From Membranipora membranacea (Eukaryota > Bryozoa > Gymnolaemata > Cheilostomatida > Membraniporidae), in contig OU612075.1 of the NCBI GenBank assembly GCA_914767715.1, forward strand, positions 21,140,001 through 21,204,000: a stretch of DNA of 64,000 nucleotides, read 5' to 3'. The notes under the pieces were generated by a model, which was not told the DNA's origin, did no database searches, and saw only the letters and a program-made list of their open reading frames with translations. Below are positions 1-12,025 of the stretch, piece by piece (the stretch's first letter is position 1; the number at the start of each line of letters is the position of its first letter). The translations under genes and the position numbers were made by a program.

Positions 1-1886
1 TTACAGAGCCAACTCCCAGGTTGTTGTCTATGGTGTGAACAAGGAGCTCTTCTCTAACGATGGATTCCTTGTCTACCCTGAGAACTCACTGGGCACTAAC
101 TACTACACCTGCTCCTGGTCTCCATCTACTCTGGATACCGAGTTCGCTGTCGTAGCCACCCAGGACAACACTAACGTAAGTAAAATTTACTCTGAAGCCA
201 GTTAGCTTCTGTCTAGTCTGCGATTATGATAAGACCAAGCTATTTTGCTAAGAGTATCTGTCATTTAACTCTTTAATACCAATATTTTTGTTGCTCAGTG
301 ATAGATAGATATAATAGAGATCTACAGAGGTTTATGTGAGTGTTAACTTACCATCTCTCTCCTATCTGTAGGTCCAGATTACTCTTCCCAGCAACAGACA
401 GAACATCGCTGTTGAGGCAAACGGTAACACCTACGGATCCGGTCAGAGCTTCTCCATCACACTGCAGAGATTTGAGGTATACCAGGCCCAGAGCGCTGGA
501 GATCTTACAGGAACCAGAGTACAGACATCTGTACGCGCCGCTGTCTTCTCAGGAAATGTGAGAACACGTGTCGAGCTCTCCGCCTCCAGAGACCATCTTG
601 TCCAGCAGATGCTCCCAACCAGTAAGTTTCATACTCACTACAAACACAGAATTCGTGTAATCATGTGGTTCTTCTTACCCAAACAACAAGGAAAAAGGAA
701 CTATATAATGTATATATATATATATATATATAATGTATAATATATGTATAACATTCTGTTTGTCATTATGTTCACCTATATTTGACTTTCTTTCCAGCCT
801 CATATGGATCCACCTTCTACGTTGTGCCATTCCCTGACCGAACTGTTGGTGATGTTCTGAAGATTATCAGCTCCTCATCCAATAACAATGTGCGAGTCAA
901 CGGAGGATCCATCGGAACAATCACATCAGCTGGAGGCTTCATCGAGTACCAACTTAAGTAAGTATTACCTAACCACTACAAAAATCTTGACTTAGGAAGA
1001 CATCCATAACCGTAAAACAATATTACCTGCTCACATCAATCATGTTTGCTGGAACAGGGTAATGATGGAACAGAGTAGGTAACAATGAGCCTATAACTTC
1101 TGCAATTAAAAGTATCTTACCATTTTTAATTTTACTTGTAGCTCTGCCAGCCGTGTTGAGCTGACATCCACAAGCCCAGTGATGGTTCTACAATACGTGA
1201 AATCTCAGGACGGACGTGACAACCCAGAGGAGGCTGATCCAGCTATGTTCGTTATCCCATCAGTCAACAACTTTGTGACTACTGGTACCTTCATCACCCC
1301 CGTGTACTCAGGCGGTAACAGCCCTGGAGCTGACTACAGCAACTATCTCACTATCGTCATCATCAACGGTCAACAAGGTGAGATAGGCAGCACCTGGACT
1401 GTATAACTTGTAAAGCATCAATAAAAAAAATAAAATACTTATTTACATTTGTATTGTTATGTTTATGGTTTCACACCAAGTGGTAAAAATTTTAAGTCTG
1501 CTATTTTCCAATGGTTACATGATGGAGAAATCTTAGGAGAGATTCAGCTATATTATTATCAGAAAAAAAAAGAGACTTGATTGGAATATGCGAGCTGGCC
1601 ACTTACTTCAATATGACCAATCATAACTTGATTTTAGATACTAGATTATATCATTAACTGATCTGAAATTCGTTTTCTAGGAAACTTGAGACTCAACGGA
1701 CAAGCCCTCAGCGCACAATCATGGGCCAGCATTGCTCAGTCCAGCTATGTCACAGCCACTATTGATGTACCAAGCGGTGAGAGTCACACTATCACCAGCA
1801 CCTCTGGAGCTTCATTCTATGGACGTCTCTACGGGCGAGCTGACAGAGAGTCTTATGCATTCCCTATTGGATTCCAATTCCAGTAA
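1..1886 (+). CDS. IgGFc-binding-domain protein, 3' end of gene (5' partial)
   Basis: Five exons join in one frame: 1-175, 372-621, 798-957, 1142-1377 and 1681-1886, all with GT-AG introns and a TAA stop at 1884-1886. The joined product (about 340 residues here) reads as the IgGFc-binding N-terminal-type domain found in FCGBP-like and other secreted or mucus/adhesion proteins of invertebrates. Visible signatures are the stretch with DLTGTRVQTS followed by AVFSGN in exon 2, YVVPFPDRTVGDVLKI in exon 3, and PAMFVIPSVNNF in exon 4. I see no transmembrane segment or C-terminal anchor after the domain, so the protein probably ends as a secreted or extracellular form. The N-terminus, including any signal peptide, lies before base 1. 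The family call is from recognised motifs. Ligand and role are unknown. Reading through the last donor would give a short alternative end (see findings). Confidence 0.8.
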
Positions 1887-2922
1887 TCGCCATCTCTAGT
1901 ATTTGGGTTTTTAAAGTATGAAATGGGTTTTATTGCACATGACGCTCACATTTGCTCATTCACACCCAATCATTGACTGACAATCAGTACTGTGTTCTCC
2001 ACCACTTCTGACTCCAATGTGAGGGTTATGGGTTTTCACTGACAATACCGGTTCATTGACTGCTTTGCTGTTTCTATGGTTATTCATACTTACATTTATG
2101 AATTTTCCCAATATCTATCTATATTGTGTAGAATAGAGGCTGTAGGAATAGTTGTTCTGTATGTATATTGAACCAATATTCAGCGAGAATTTGAACAGTG
2201 AACAACAACAAAATTGTGTAGCTTTTTATTCGCTTTGTATCAAACATACATTAAACATTCCACGGAACCTTAGATTGGTGAAACTACCACGTTATGCATA
2301 ATTGTTTTGTAGACTGGGTGATATATAAAGTTTATTCTCAATGTTATCAATACAGTTGTGTTATATGTTATCATTTTTTATGACGTATTCTTTGATAATT
2401 AGTAATAGGCCTTTTATGCACATAATCAATCTTTTTCTCAGCTACACTGCTCAATAAATGGTGTCAGTGCTGTTTTTATTTTTTTGAGTTTGCAGCAAAT
2501 CAATTCTATCAAATTCTAATTTTTCACAATCATTGTATACTATGTTAACAAATCATGATAAATGACTTTTTTGATGTCTAATGGCGAAGGGCTGTTACGA
2601 GCCCTTGTGAGAGTTGAAGGCGCAGCAGAATCTGCTGACTGTGATATGATTGGCTTTAGTTGGCCTGACAGGCACATGGGGAGAGACTAATGTAATTAGA
2701 GGTTACAGATTTCTAAATAAATCGGACAAGTCGGACAATTTAAGTCTTTTTATTCAAATGAGAAAAATTCCTGAAAAAATTGGTTTTATTGAAATAAAAG
2801 AATACATAGTAATGATTCCTAGCGGATCACCTCCCCATTAATGCACTAGAAAGCGAAGTGTTAGATGTCCATGTGAAGATCAGGCTCTTGTGTTTTGTTA
2901 GATCCGGTATTCTGTGAAAGTT
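1887..2922. other. convergent intergenic region
   Basis: This AT-rich stretch separates two convergent genes, the IgGFc-binding-domain gene on + and a chitinase gene on -. It holds the + strand AATAAA near 2453 and, for the - strand gene, TTTATT (AATAAA on -) near 2747 and 2783. A small hairpin (AAGGGCT/AGCCCTT) lies near 2585-2604. I see no coding sequence. Confidence 0.5.
2453..2458 (+). promoter_or_regulatory. candidate polyadenylation signal AATAAA
   Basis: This is the first good AATAAA downstream of the stop of the IgGFc-binding-domain gene, about 570 bases after it. It would give a long AT-rich 3' UTR. An earlier AATAAA near 1420 lies inside the last intron. Confidence 0.4.
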
Positions 2923-5900
2923 TTAATTTTTGAGACAATCTGAGATGACTCGAAGTAATGGATAAGCCTCCCCTCCACATGATCGTCCATTGTGATCATC
3001 TGTACCCAGAGCCCAGATCATGGCGCCTGCGTATGAATTACTCTTGATAAACTCGCACTACAATTAGAAGATCAGAAAATGATACTGAAAATAAGATAAT
3101 TATTTCTTGTGGCAGTGATTTTCTATGCTGGCATCCGAATCATAAAAAAAACACATGGAAAACACTAAATCGCCAAATTTAATGTACTGAGGAGATTTGA
3201 TCTGCGACGCTTCAAACTCCCTTTGTTGACAAATTAGTAACTATGGTGGTGGTGGCGGAGCGATATTGCATGAATCGGGTACCGATGTTTGCAATATCTC
3301 TCCGCCACCACAGAGGCAAGAGCTCGGGAGGGTGATCCGGGGGAGAGGTATAGGATAGATTAATTGCAAAACTGAAAAGCGCAAGATCTCATTCTGGTTA
3401 TACGCAAATAGGAGCCAGCAGGAGGTCAAGTCACTCACTCCTCATTTCCTACTCATCGGCTGCTGGTGGAAAATGCCTAGCTTATATAGTAGCCGATAAT
3501 TTTGGTATCTGTCGGTGCAAGCATAAAGAGGAGGTTCAACCAGCAGGCTCAAATAATTGTGAGAAACACCGCCTATGGCTTATTTCCTAACATGAATCAA
3601 ACAAGCCAAACATATTATGTTGCATGATATGTATGATTACACTTCAGCTAAAAACCGTACCTTTGTGAGGAATGATGTGGGGTTACCAAATGAGATCCAT
3701 AAAGGGCTGACGTAGGTGTAAGGAACCTGAGCTACTGGATCTATAACTGTATTATCCAAGTAAGCTTGTTTCTTACAGATATCCCTGTAAAATACCTGTG
3801 GGATAATCATTAATTTTAAATTAGTAATACTAGATTGTCTCTAATGAGATGCAACGTATGATTCTCTTGGAATCCTGAGTACACAATTGCACAAAGTCTA
3901 TAATCTCGAAAATGGAGAAGGAACATGACCAAATATCTTTGACGTGTCCTTCAATTCCAGCCTGTGAGAACTAAACCTTGTAAAATATATTGGTCATTCT
4001 TCATGGTCATTTTTGCATATAGCTAGCATTGTTCATGACCAATTTGGTGTTTCAGTCATTCCAACAGTAATACTCTATATGCTACTGCTACTATGTACTG
4101 TAAATTCTGATTGGCTGCCCACCAACCAATCATAGCCAACACATCGGCTATTACATAGCTATTTAACATGGCCTTTGACATGGGTAGAAGCTGATAATTG
4201 GCAAAACTTTTCAGGTACTAATTTTCGACTTACTGGGTCAGCACCATCTGCGAGGGTGTTAGGAGGTGGAATTCCTGCAGCTCCTCTCATACTCCATGAT
4301 CGCCCATAAGTTGGCATACCTATCACCAGCTTGCTCTTTGGCATTCCCATGTCTGTCCAATACTGTGATGCATACATCTGTCAATGGAAGGAAGATAATG
4401 GAAGCGTTAGAAAGGACGTTATGGCAATTTCATGTAGAGCTTATCACTAAACCAATGTCACCTCCTCCATCATTTCTCAATGTCATGGGTTGTCAGGAAT
4501 TTGTTATCAATTTATCTCACAAATGTCAATGTCACTATCATTGTGGGACCTGGAAGGCTTGTGGACGTGGTCGTGAGACCTGGTATACCAGGAGGAATTG
4601 ACTTGGTAGTTGTCTTTTCATTGTTGCTGGAAGGACAACTAAAAGGGATGACACTGCATCATAATTTTCAAATGACACTTACAGTTGTTTTCTCATCTGT
4701 TATTGGTCCTAATGGAGAATGATGACCTGTACGATTCTCCCAGCCTCCGTGTAGGTCATATGTCATAAGGTTAACAAAGTCCAAAGCGCTGAAAAAGAGA
4801 GAACATATTGGATACTCATCCTACGGTCCAGAAATATCATAACCACAGCCGCTGATAAACCCAGTACTTGAGTAACTAGTAAAGCATGAAGATTGGCCAA
4901 CATCTGACTTGTGTTTAACACTCAGCATATAACACTACCTTGCTAGTCGGTCGATCTCATAAGCTTTACTGACAGTTTCAATTCCTGCGCCTACAGCAGC
5001 TGCCATCAGAAGACGAGTGTTACCAATTGATGCTGCCTCCGCTATAAACGCTGCCATAAGCTCCTCACAGAGAATAGAGAATCTCTGTTTATCTTCAGGT
5101 GGGCTGCCTCGAGAACCTGGGTACTCCCAATCTAGATCTAATCCATCAAACCCGTGTGTCCTCAGGTAGGTGATTGTTGTACTTATAAAGTTTGTTCGAT
5201 TAGATTCTGTAGATACCTTAGTAAAATAGAACAAGGATGATTGATTATTAATTCAGATAATTTACCTGTTTCTCACTGAGATAGTTGATCAAAAAACCTT
5301 CGCAAGAAATAGTGGTAAACATGTTGCTGGCGAGTGACATGGTAAACCACACTCTATTGCTATTGATAGATATAAGTTACCATTTCTGTAAATGTTTCTG
5401 TGCCATGATTCCATCCTCCTACTGCTAGTAATATTTTCAAATCTGGATTCCTCTCCCTAAGCTGCATCGTTTCCGCATACAGAGCTGCAAACAGGGGAAG
5501 TCTTCATACAGCAACAAGGAAAAATGAAAGTGACATCACAGCCTTTTTCTCATTTCTTCGGGGCCCATAGATAAAACCGTATGGATAAATTTAAAGGTGT
5601 TTTTCATCACAGCTTGACCTTGATCCCAAATCAAAGGATTAAATTTAATTATTGAGTTTAAAACTGCTAGTAGCTACTTACTGAAGTCATTCCATTCATA
5701 TGGAGTCAGCACTCCATTCTCAACTTGAGCGAATGCATACAGTACATGAGTACACAGGAACGGGTCAATCTCACTGGGCTTCATTCCCTGTTCTCTCTTA
5801 CGATACTGAGCCCAGTTCTCATAGTAACACACCACCATGTAGTGATCGGGTGTTGAAGAATCTGGGGTAGTTGAGAGCAATGTTTCTGTTGTGGGGTTGG

Positions 5901-8900
5901 TGGGCAATGAGGATTCTGATGTTGAAGCTGTCGCTAGAGTTGTTGAAATTGTACGGGTCGTTTGAATTGTTGTATTCAATTTTACAGTAGTTGGGCTAGT
6001 TATAGTTGTCTGTGCGGTTGTTGTTGGTGTGGTTGTTGGTGTGGTTGTTGGTGTGGTTGTTGGTGTGGTTGTTGGTGTGGTTGTTGGTGTGGTTGTTGGT
6101 GTGGTTGTTGGTGTGGTTGTTGGTGTGGTTGTTGGTGTGGTCGCTGGTGTGGTTGTAGGTGAAGTTGTTGGTGTGTTAGTTGATGTGGTTTTTGGTGTGG
6201 TAGTTGTTGCTCTATCTGTGACAGGTTCTAGAGAAGATGTTTTGGCTGTTTCCCTTGTTGTGGTGACTGATGACGGTGTTGTTGCAGTGTTTATTGCCAG
6301 GCATTCAGATATTGTTCTCAGTAGAGGGTAAGGCCGACCACCGCAGGAGAGGCCATTATGGTCATCAGATCCTAGCGCCCACATCATCGCTCCACCGTAC
6401 ATACTCAGCTTGATGAAATTACACTAAAATAAACATAACTACCCTAGAGGAGTTTAATTTAGCTAGTTTGAGGGTGGCGTAATGTAAGCTAGCGTTAAAG
6501 TTCTGCAAGGTGAGATGAGGATATATATGATGTAACAAGGGTGCGTATATGTTAGCTAGAAAGAAAATCCAGTGGTGCGAGAAAGGGCGAACCTTTCCTA
6601 TTGCGAATACTCAACATTCTACTATCAGTTTGAGGGTAGCAAACAATGCATGATTGAGTGTGATGTGAGATGATACGCAAAGTCGCCTGCATTAGAATAA
6701 ATGATAAAAGTTAAAGATTTTCATGTCAAAATTAAAACTCTCTCAGATTAAAGATCAGGCTGCACTTTCTTCTATTCTACACCACAGCCAACCCTTAAAA
6801 GCGTTTGGGAACGCTTTTAAGGGCTGGCTGTGTTCTACACAAGTCAATAACTGAATAGAATGAAAATTCAGGTACCTTGTTCAAAAATGCAGCTGTGTTG
6901 TCATAAGAGATCCATGTCAGATTAGAGAAAGTATATGCAACTTTAGATCTTGAGTCCATTCTTGTGTTGTCTACATATTCAGGATTACTACAAATATCGC
7001 GGTAGAAGACCTGAAGGTAGCGAAAGAAACATTGAGATGTCAGGGGAGAGTTAAAAATTAAGCTATGATACTGCGAGTATGTTTGAAGAGAAAAGAAACA
7101 CAGCAAGATCAATATGATGCTTGATTCCAGCAGGGAGTTTGTCCCATACTCCCTGCTTCCAGGATAGCGCAACTCATTTAAAACCCATCAGGTTTGGAGT
7201 TGTGCTGACACGTTTAGAGGAAATATAACTCAGAAGATGAGTGATGGTAGTGCTACTCATCTCGATGCAATCATACCAATCATTGGTAACAATTTGAATC
7301 ACAATTTTTTTGAAATTTGATAAACACATTGGTTCACGTAAAGTTCGCTGCTGGTTAATCTCTGCATTGAGTAATGTTTTGGAAATATTTGATGACATAA
7401 ATGCTTACCGAGCCAGTACTGCCCGTTGCAGTAAACCCAGCTGGTGGTATTTCCCCTTTACTTATGTATCTCCTAAGTCTTCCCTTCTGTCCGAGATCCC
7501 ATGATTGTCCGAATGCTGGAAGGCCAATAGTGATCTTATGGGAGGGCATCCCACCGTCCTTCCAGTATTGAGCTGCATAGGCCTACAGACGAAAAACGGT
7601 ACTTTGTCAATCTCAAGAGTGGTGAAGCAAATTAGTTTTTTTATCTTTGAATGTTCAAACAATCATTAATTCAACAAATTTGGTAAATCAACTCTATATT
7701 TATGAAATTTGTTGAGAAAATTTCATGAGGGTCATAGCAGTGATGACTTAATCCATTGTTGTTTTAACAGGGAAGTGTCTGCAGTGGATTAAGAATTTAA
7801 AGGTGTGCGTAAGGTAAAGAAGAAGCTAAATTGGTTACTTACGACAGTTGACTGATCAGATATTGGCTCGAGAGGAGCGTTATACCCAGACCTGGTAGGG
7901 GATTCTCCATATAAGTTGTAGCTCATCAGGCACATAAAATCCAAGGCTCTTTAAACAAAGTGAAAACATGTAATGAAAAAGGTTTATTAATCCATTTTTT
8001 GTTCTTAAACGGTATACATGAGTAAACATGAGGAAGACGGTAAACATGAGGAAGACACCGGTATACACCGGTGTACACCGACCGGTGTCTTCCTCATGTT
8101 TTCCTGAGAAGGTGATAATGTAATTAAAGACTCTCCATGAATGTTATCATAAAACTGAGTATTGATCTGGGTTGATCGTCATGAAAACAATATAATTCTT
8201 GTTCCTCTATCCACAATAACATAGAATGATAAAGAGATATGTCTATGGACAACTACATATCATGGTAGTATATATCCAAGTATTCACCACTCTCAATAAT
8301 CAATCAATAAGTAGTGGAAGAGACATGTTTAAATCTTAAATCATTTCGATCATTAATAGAAGCTCACCCTGCGAGTCTCTCAATGTCATATCCAGCGTCT
8401 ATAGTCGATGGACGAGCCGGCACAGCAGCAGTAAGTAGAAGGCGGGGATTACCAGTAGATGCTGACTCTGAATCAAACGCTGACTTAAGCTCCTCACAGA
8501 GAAGAGCGTATCTCTCCTTATCGCTGTCTGGGCTCCCTCTAGCTCCCGGATATTCCCATACGAGATCTAACCCATCAAAGTTGTGTGCCCTCAGATATGT
8601 GATCGATGTACTGATGAAATTGCTCATTTTAGGCAGCGTCGAGGCCTGGGAAATATATATATATTCTCACCATGTAATATTAGCCAATCCCGGTACTTGC
8701 CACAAAGCTTTTCTCTTTAGGAAGCGTATTAGTGCTGAGCATATCATAGTTCATTTTATGTAACAATGGAAATATGTGAAATATGAAAACAATTTCCATT
8801 GCGATAGCCTCTTTATGGACTCACCATATCTGTGAAGCTTGCAGTTCCATGATCCCAGCCTCCAACCGATAGAAGTATTTTCAGCTCTGGGTTGGCTTCT

Positions 8901-10138
8901 TTCAGCTTCATGGTCTCAGCATACAGCTCTAAACACAAGTATAAAAATGTATGAACTAATTTATTAAATTGAGATTTATGGTATAGCTGAATTTATACAT
9001 AATTCAAGTGAATTTGGTAGAATTCATATCAGAAAAGTTGGAGAAAGGGTAACTTATCATCATATCTTATCCAATAGCCCAGTTTAAGGCAACGATTGTA
9101 TTTTAAAACTTTTCTTGAAAGCTGGATGTATAAATTGGTGGATCGGGAGATCTTCTAGATGGCAGAACTTTGAAGAGGCCTAATTCATTTAAATTTCCAC
9201 GAAAATTTCGGAGCTTCAGATGGTTTTGTGTATCAATTTAATTATAATCTCTCCATTCATGCTCTGACCAAGATTTTATCATAACATCAAATTGGTCAAT
9301 TGGTCAGTTTACAAGATGAAAATGAGCTGGCTTCAGTCCAAATTTAACCATACTTTGCTTTAGGTTCAACTTATTGGCTAATATCTTGTTAAATATCCTT
9401 GACAAATTACTGATAATTTAGAATTAGCTATTAGGTGAAGGCACCCTCTTTCTCACATCTCACTGCATAGTATGTAAGAATGTGGCTAATTATTTGCAAC
9501 TGAAAAACGTGATGTTGGCCAGAGACCATAGTTGAGAGAAACTCACCAAAATCGTTGTTTTCATACGGGGCGAGCTCGCCGTTCTCTATATGTGCGAAAG
9601 CGTACATGACATGTGTACATAGATTAGGATTTATCTCCTCCGGAATCATTTTCTGTACACCTTCTCTATACTGAGCCCAGTTCTCATAGTAACAAACCAT
9701 TCTGTACGCATTACTTCCCTGTAACTTTGAGTGATTGACATTACTACTAGCACCTTCAGGTGAAGCTTGTCCTGAAAAGCTTTGTAGGAGGGGAAGGAGA
9801 GGGGAGGGCTTGTCCGAAATTCACTACTGACTACGGACTCTAAGAGACTCATCCCTCCCCCACACACAAGATTTAGTGGATTCTATTATCAAAGACAGAG
9901 GAGGGATTGATAATTCGAATGCCACAAAATCTTACTATGCAGTTGTTTGGGCATTACATGAGATGCAATGGAATTCAAACTATTGACATTAAAAACAACA
10001 ATATAAAACTTGAGATCTTCATGTCCACTAGCAATGATATCAAACAGTAAAATGTATACAGCTCACCTTCATAGAATAAATCATGAATAACAAGCCAACT
10101 CCCATGAATATATTATAGCAGCAGCATCCAGAGAGCAT
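2923..10138 (-). CDS. secreted chitinase-like protein with two GH18 domains and Thr/Pro linker
   Basis: Fourteen exons keep frame: 10067-10138, 9547-9718, 8825-8928, 8368-8645, 7843-7948, 7409-7582, 6876-7010, 5682-6423, 5381-5484, 4939-5216, 4683-4788, 4234-4377, 3661-3795, 2923-3057. The product is 894 residues. Exon 1 encodes a 24-residue hydrophobic signal peptide. Two GH18 (chitinase) domains follow, joined within one 742-base exon by a long linker rich in TTTP repeats (residues about 390-545). In the second domain the catalytic motif DGLDLDWE is intact (Glu about 660), with MTYDLHG further on. In the first domain it is DGLDLVWE (third Asp to Val, residue 145), and the usual SYD is SYN, so activity there is doubtful. 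It is expected to be exported and to bind or hydrolyse chitin. It ends just after DCLKN without a chitin-binding module, unlike its neighbour. Intron positions match those of the other GH18 copies. Confidence 0.85.
3250..3310. repeat. inverted repeat, 21-base arms
   Basis: Arms 3250-3270 and 3290-3310 are reverse complements with one mismatch. The 19-base loop holds a second small hairpin (ATCGG/CCGAT). It sits in the last intron of the 2923-10138 gene and is probably a small fold-back element. Confidence 0.8.
6018..6165 (-). repeat. coding TTTP minisatellite (mucin-like linker)
   Basis: This is a near-perfect 12-base tandem repeat (GGTGTGGTTGTT on +) within an exon of the double-domain chitinase gene. 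On - it encodes repeated TTTP, likely an extended O-glycosylated spacer between the two GH18 domains. The open readings on the + strand across it are repeat shadows. Confidence 0.85.
6785..6830. repeat. inverted repeat in chitinase intron
   Basis: A near-perfect hairpin: the core arms CCCTTAAAAGCGTT and AACGCTTTTAAGGG enclose a 4-base centre and extend by CAGCCA/TGGCTG with one mismatch between. It lies in the intron between exons 6876-7010 and 5682-6423. Confidence 0.8.
8043..8100. repeat. inverted repeat, perfect 20-base arms
   Basis: Arms 8043-8062 and 8081-8100 (AACATGAGGAAGACACCGGT and its complement) are perfect, with an 18-base loop also made of ACCGGTGT-like words. A partial extra copy of the left arm lies just upstream (near 8025-8040). 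It is in an intron of the 2923-10138 gene. Confidence 0.85.
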
Positions 10139-10258
10139 GTTCACTGCTTAAATGAATAAATGAATAAATAACCAGAGTAAACCTAAAATGTTCAGTGCCA
10201 ATAGAAGAATATTTGCTGACGAGTTTGCTGCTCATTCTATCCCACAACTGCCAGCCCT

Positions 10259-10266
10259 ATTTTATA
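10259..10266 (-). promoter_or_regulatory. candidate TATA box of the 2923-10138 chitinase gene
   Basis: TATAAAAT on the - strand lies about 120 bases upstream of the signal-peptide ATG at 10138. If it is used, transcription would start near 10230. An upstream ATG at 10235 then opens a short out-of-frame reading that overlaps the main start. Confidence 0.4.
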
Positions 10267-11370
10267 ATAATGAAGTTTTTTATTGGCTGTGCAGTGCTCT
10301 GTATACCTGCCTAGGATTATAATTTCTTGCCCAATTGAGTGCCTAATTACACAATAAATACCCTTAGGCTTTGAACACACATAATTGTGGGGTGGTTTAC
10401 CAATACCAGTTATCAAGGTTTGGCAGACTAAGTGCGACACTAAGTTCACTGATGCTTTATTTCCAAAGTCAGGGGAGACAATTGGCATTTTTCCGAACCA
10501 CCAAAAATTTCATGAAAATGTTGAGGTTGAATTTGATATTAATAACAATAAACTTCATTTTTATGATATTTAACAAAAATGTTTAGAACATTTTTTAAGA
10601 GTTGTAATGAAATATTAAAATCATATTAAATATTCTTTTCTGAACAGGATGAATTTTGGTCTCAAATAGCTGATCGTGTACATACTCAGCAATAAAGGAG
10701 GCAATCTATTTTTAATTTCCAGCACTCAAAAATGCATCACCATTAAAGTCTGGCGGCCAGGTAAAATACTGCTATCATTCTGCAGATCAAAATTAATTTG
10801 CGTAAGAAGAGGCTCGCCATAGGCAAAACCTTGTGTCATATGGCTTGTTTAAAGCTCAATTCACATGAAGGTCAATAAGATGTGATCTCTTCTAATGACA
10901 GTTATTAATTTACTCCATCTTTCAATCACAGCCTGACAGGTGTACTGTCTCACACGCCCACCAAGGGATCGTTATATTTTATCATCTGAACGCACTTTGT
11001 TAGCGGAGATCTACCCTCCGGCATTCAAACTAAACCATCAAGATTAGAGCCTAGGGGTCTGAGAGCAGTTACAGTTAGCCTGATAACTGCTGAACTGATC
11101 TTAGAACTTAAATTTTGCCTGGATCACAAGAGCTTGACTTAGAGCTGGAAATTACAACTTACTGATAACAAGAAAATGATACTATTAACTGAGTGCAGAA
11201 CCTGGAGCGATTTATCTTTCAAACACTCGGAAAACTAGATCCACAGTGATTGGTCATGTAATTAGAATTTACATTCACATACATGACCATGCATTCACAT
11301 ACATTCACATACATGAAAGTTTTACTTTCAATTCATACATTGCCACATCATAAATGGAATACAATTTTTC

Positions 11371-12025
11371 TTGAATATCAGTCCAAAATATCAGCTAGAT
11401 TCACTTTATGTTTATCAGAAAGCTGCGCTAAGAATTATTGCAAATATTCATTACAATCCAGTCCAATTATCAAATACGTTTTTCTTATGTCGTACTTTAA
11501 AAATATTGCCACTTCCTAGTCTTCTTATATATTTTAGTTCTCTCTATGCCTACAGAATACCATCACACCTAGCTATATTAATGATCTTTTTCTTTCTAGA
11601 AATCGAAGATACCCCAAGCGCGATAATTTTCTTATTTTACTTTCTAATGATAAATTAAACATTGCAATTGCTTCATCTTTTAATAATCTTCCTTTGTCAA
11701 TACGCTCACTGAGCAAAGTAACATCATTTAAATCTGGCGTATTCAAATATCTTTTGTTTAAATTATAATATTATCTTTTTATCTCTGCAACAAGTTTTGC
11801 CTCTGCACAATACTATAATGAAAATATCTTAACATTTTTATTTTCTCTCTTCTCAAAGACATCCTATCTATTTCCACCTCACTGCTGAAACATTTTAACT
11901 CATCTTCAGTCTCAAGCTTTCCTTTTTTTCTCTTTTCCTTTCCCTTTTTTTTCGGCACTATTCGGAAAACATTCCGCTACTGGAATGAAATAGACTGCCA
12001 ATAAAAGTGTAAAACAAAAACAAAC
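11371..12025 (+). mobile_element. LINE (non-LTR retrotransposon) 3' remnant
   Basis: Broken + strand readings resemble the C-terminal tail of a non-LTR reverse-transcriptase ORF: a stretch like YQKAALRIIANIHYNP, and about 250 bases later FNNLPLSIRSLSK followed by TSFKS, the usual end pattern (W/NxLPxxIR...FKxxLK). A pyrimidine-rich 3' tail then ends in a CACTATTCGGAAAACATTCC-like word and GACTGCCAATAAAAGTG. The same tail recurs near 33738-33830, which supports a repeat family. Frameshifts and the missing 5' part show it is dead. Confidence 0.7.

Noticed and set aside
3241-3438. Reading on - ending in APPPPP, considered as an alternative last exon of the chitinase gene
   Set aside because: It spans an inverted repeat, shows no GH18 or CBM14 signature, and the exon at 2923-3057 completes the domain properly.
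5962-6331. Cys/Gly/Val-rich open readings on + across the chitinase linker
   Set aside because: They are the antisense and frame shadows of the TTTP repeat in a well-supported - strand exon.
10237-10586. Overlapping readings on both strands upstream of the 2923-10138 gene
   Set aside because: They cover the promoter region, overlap each other in several frames, and have no domain.
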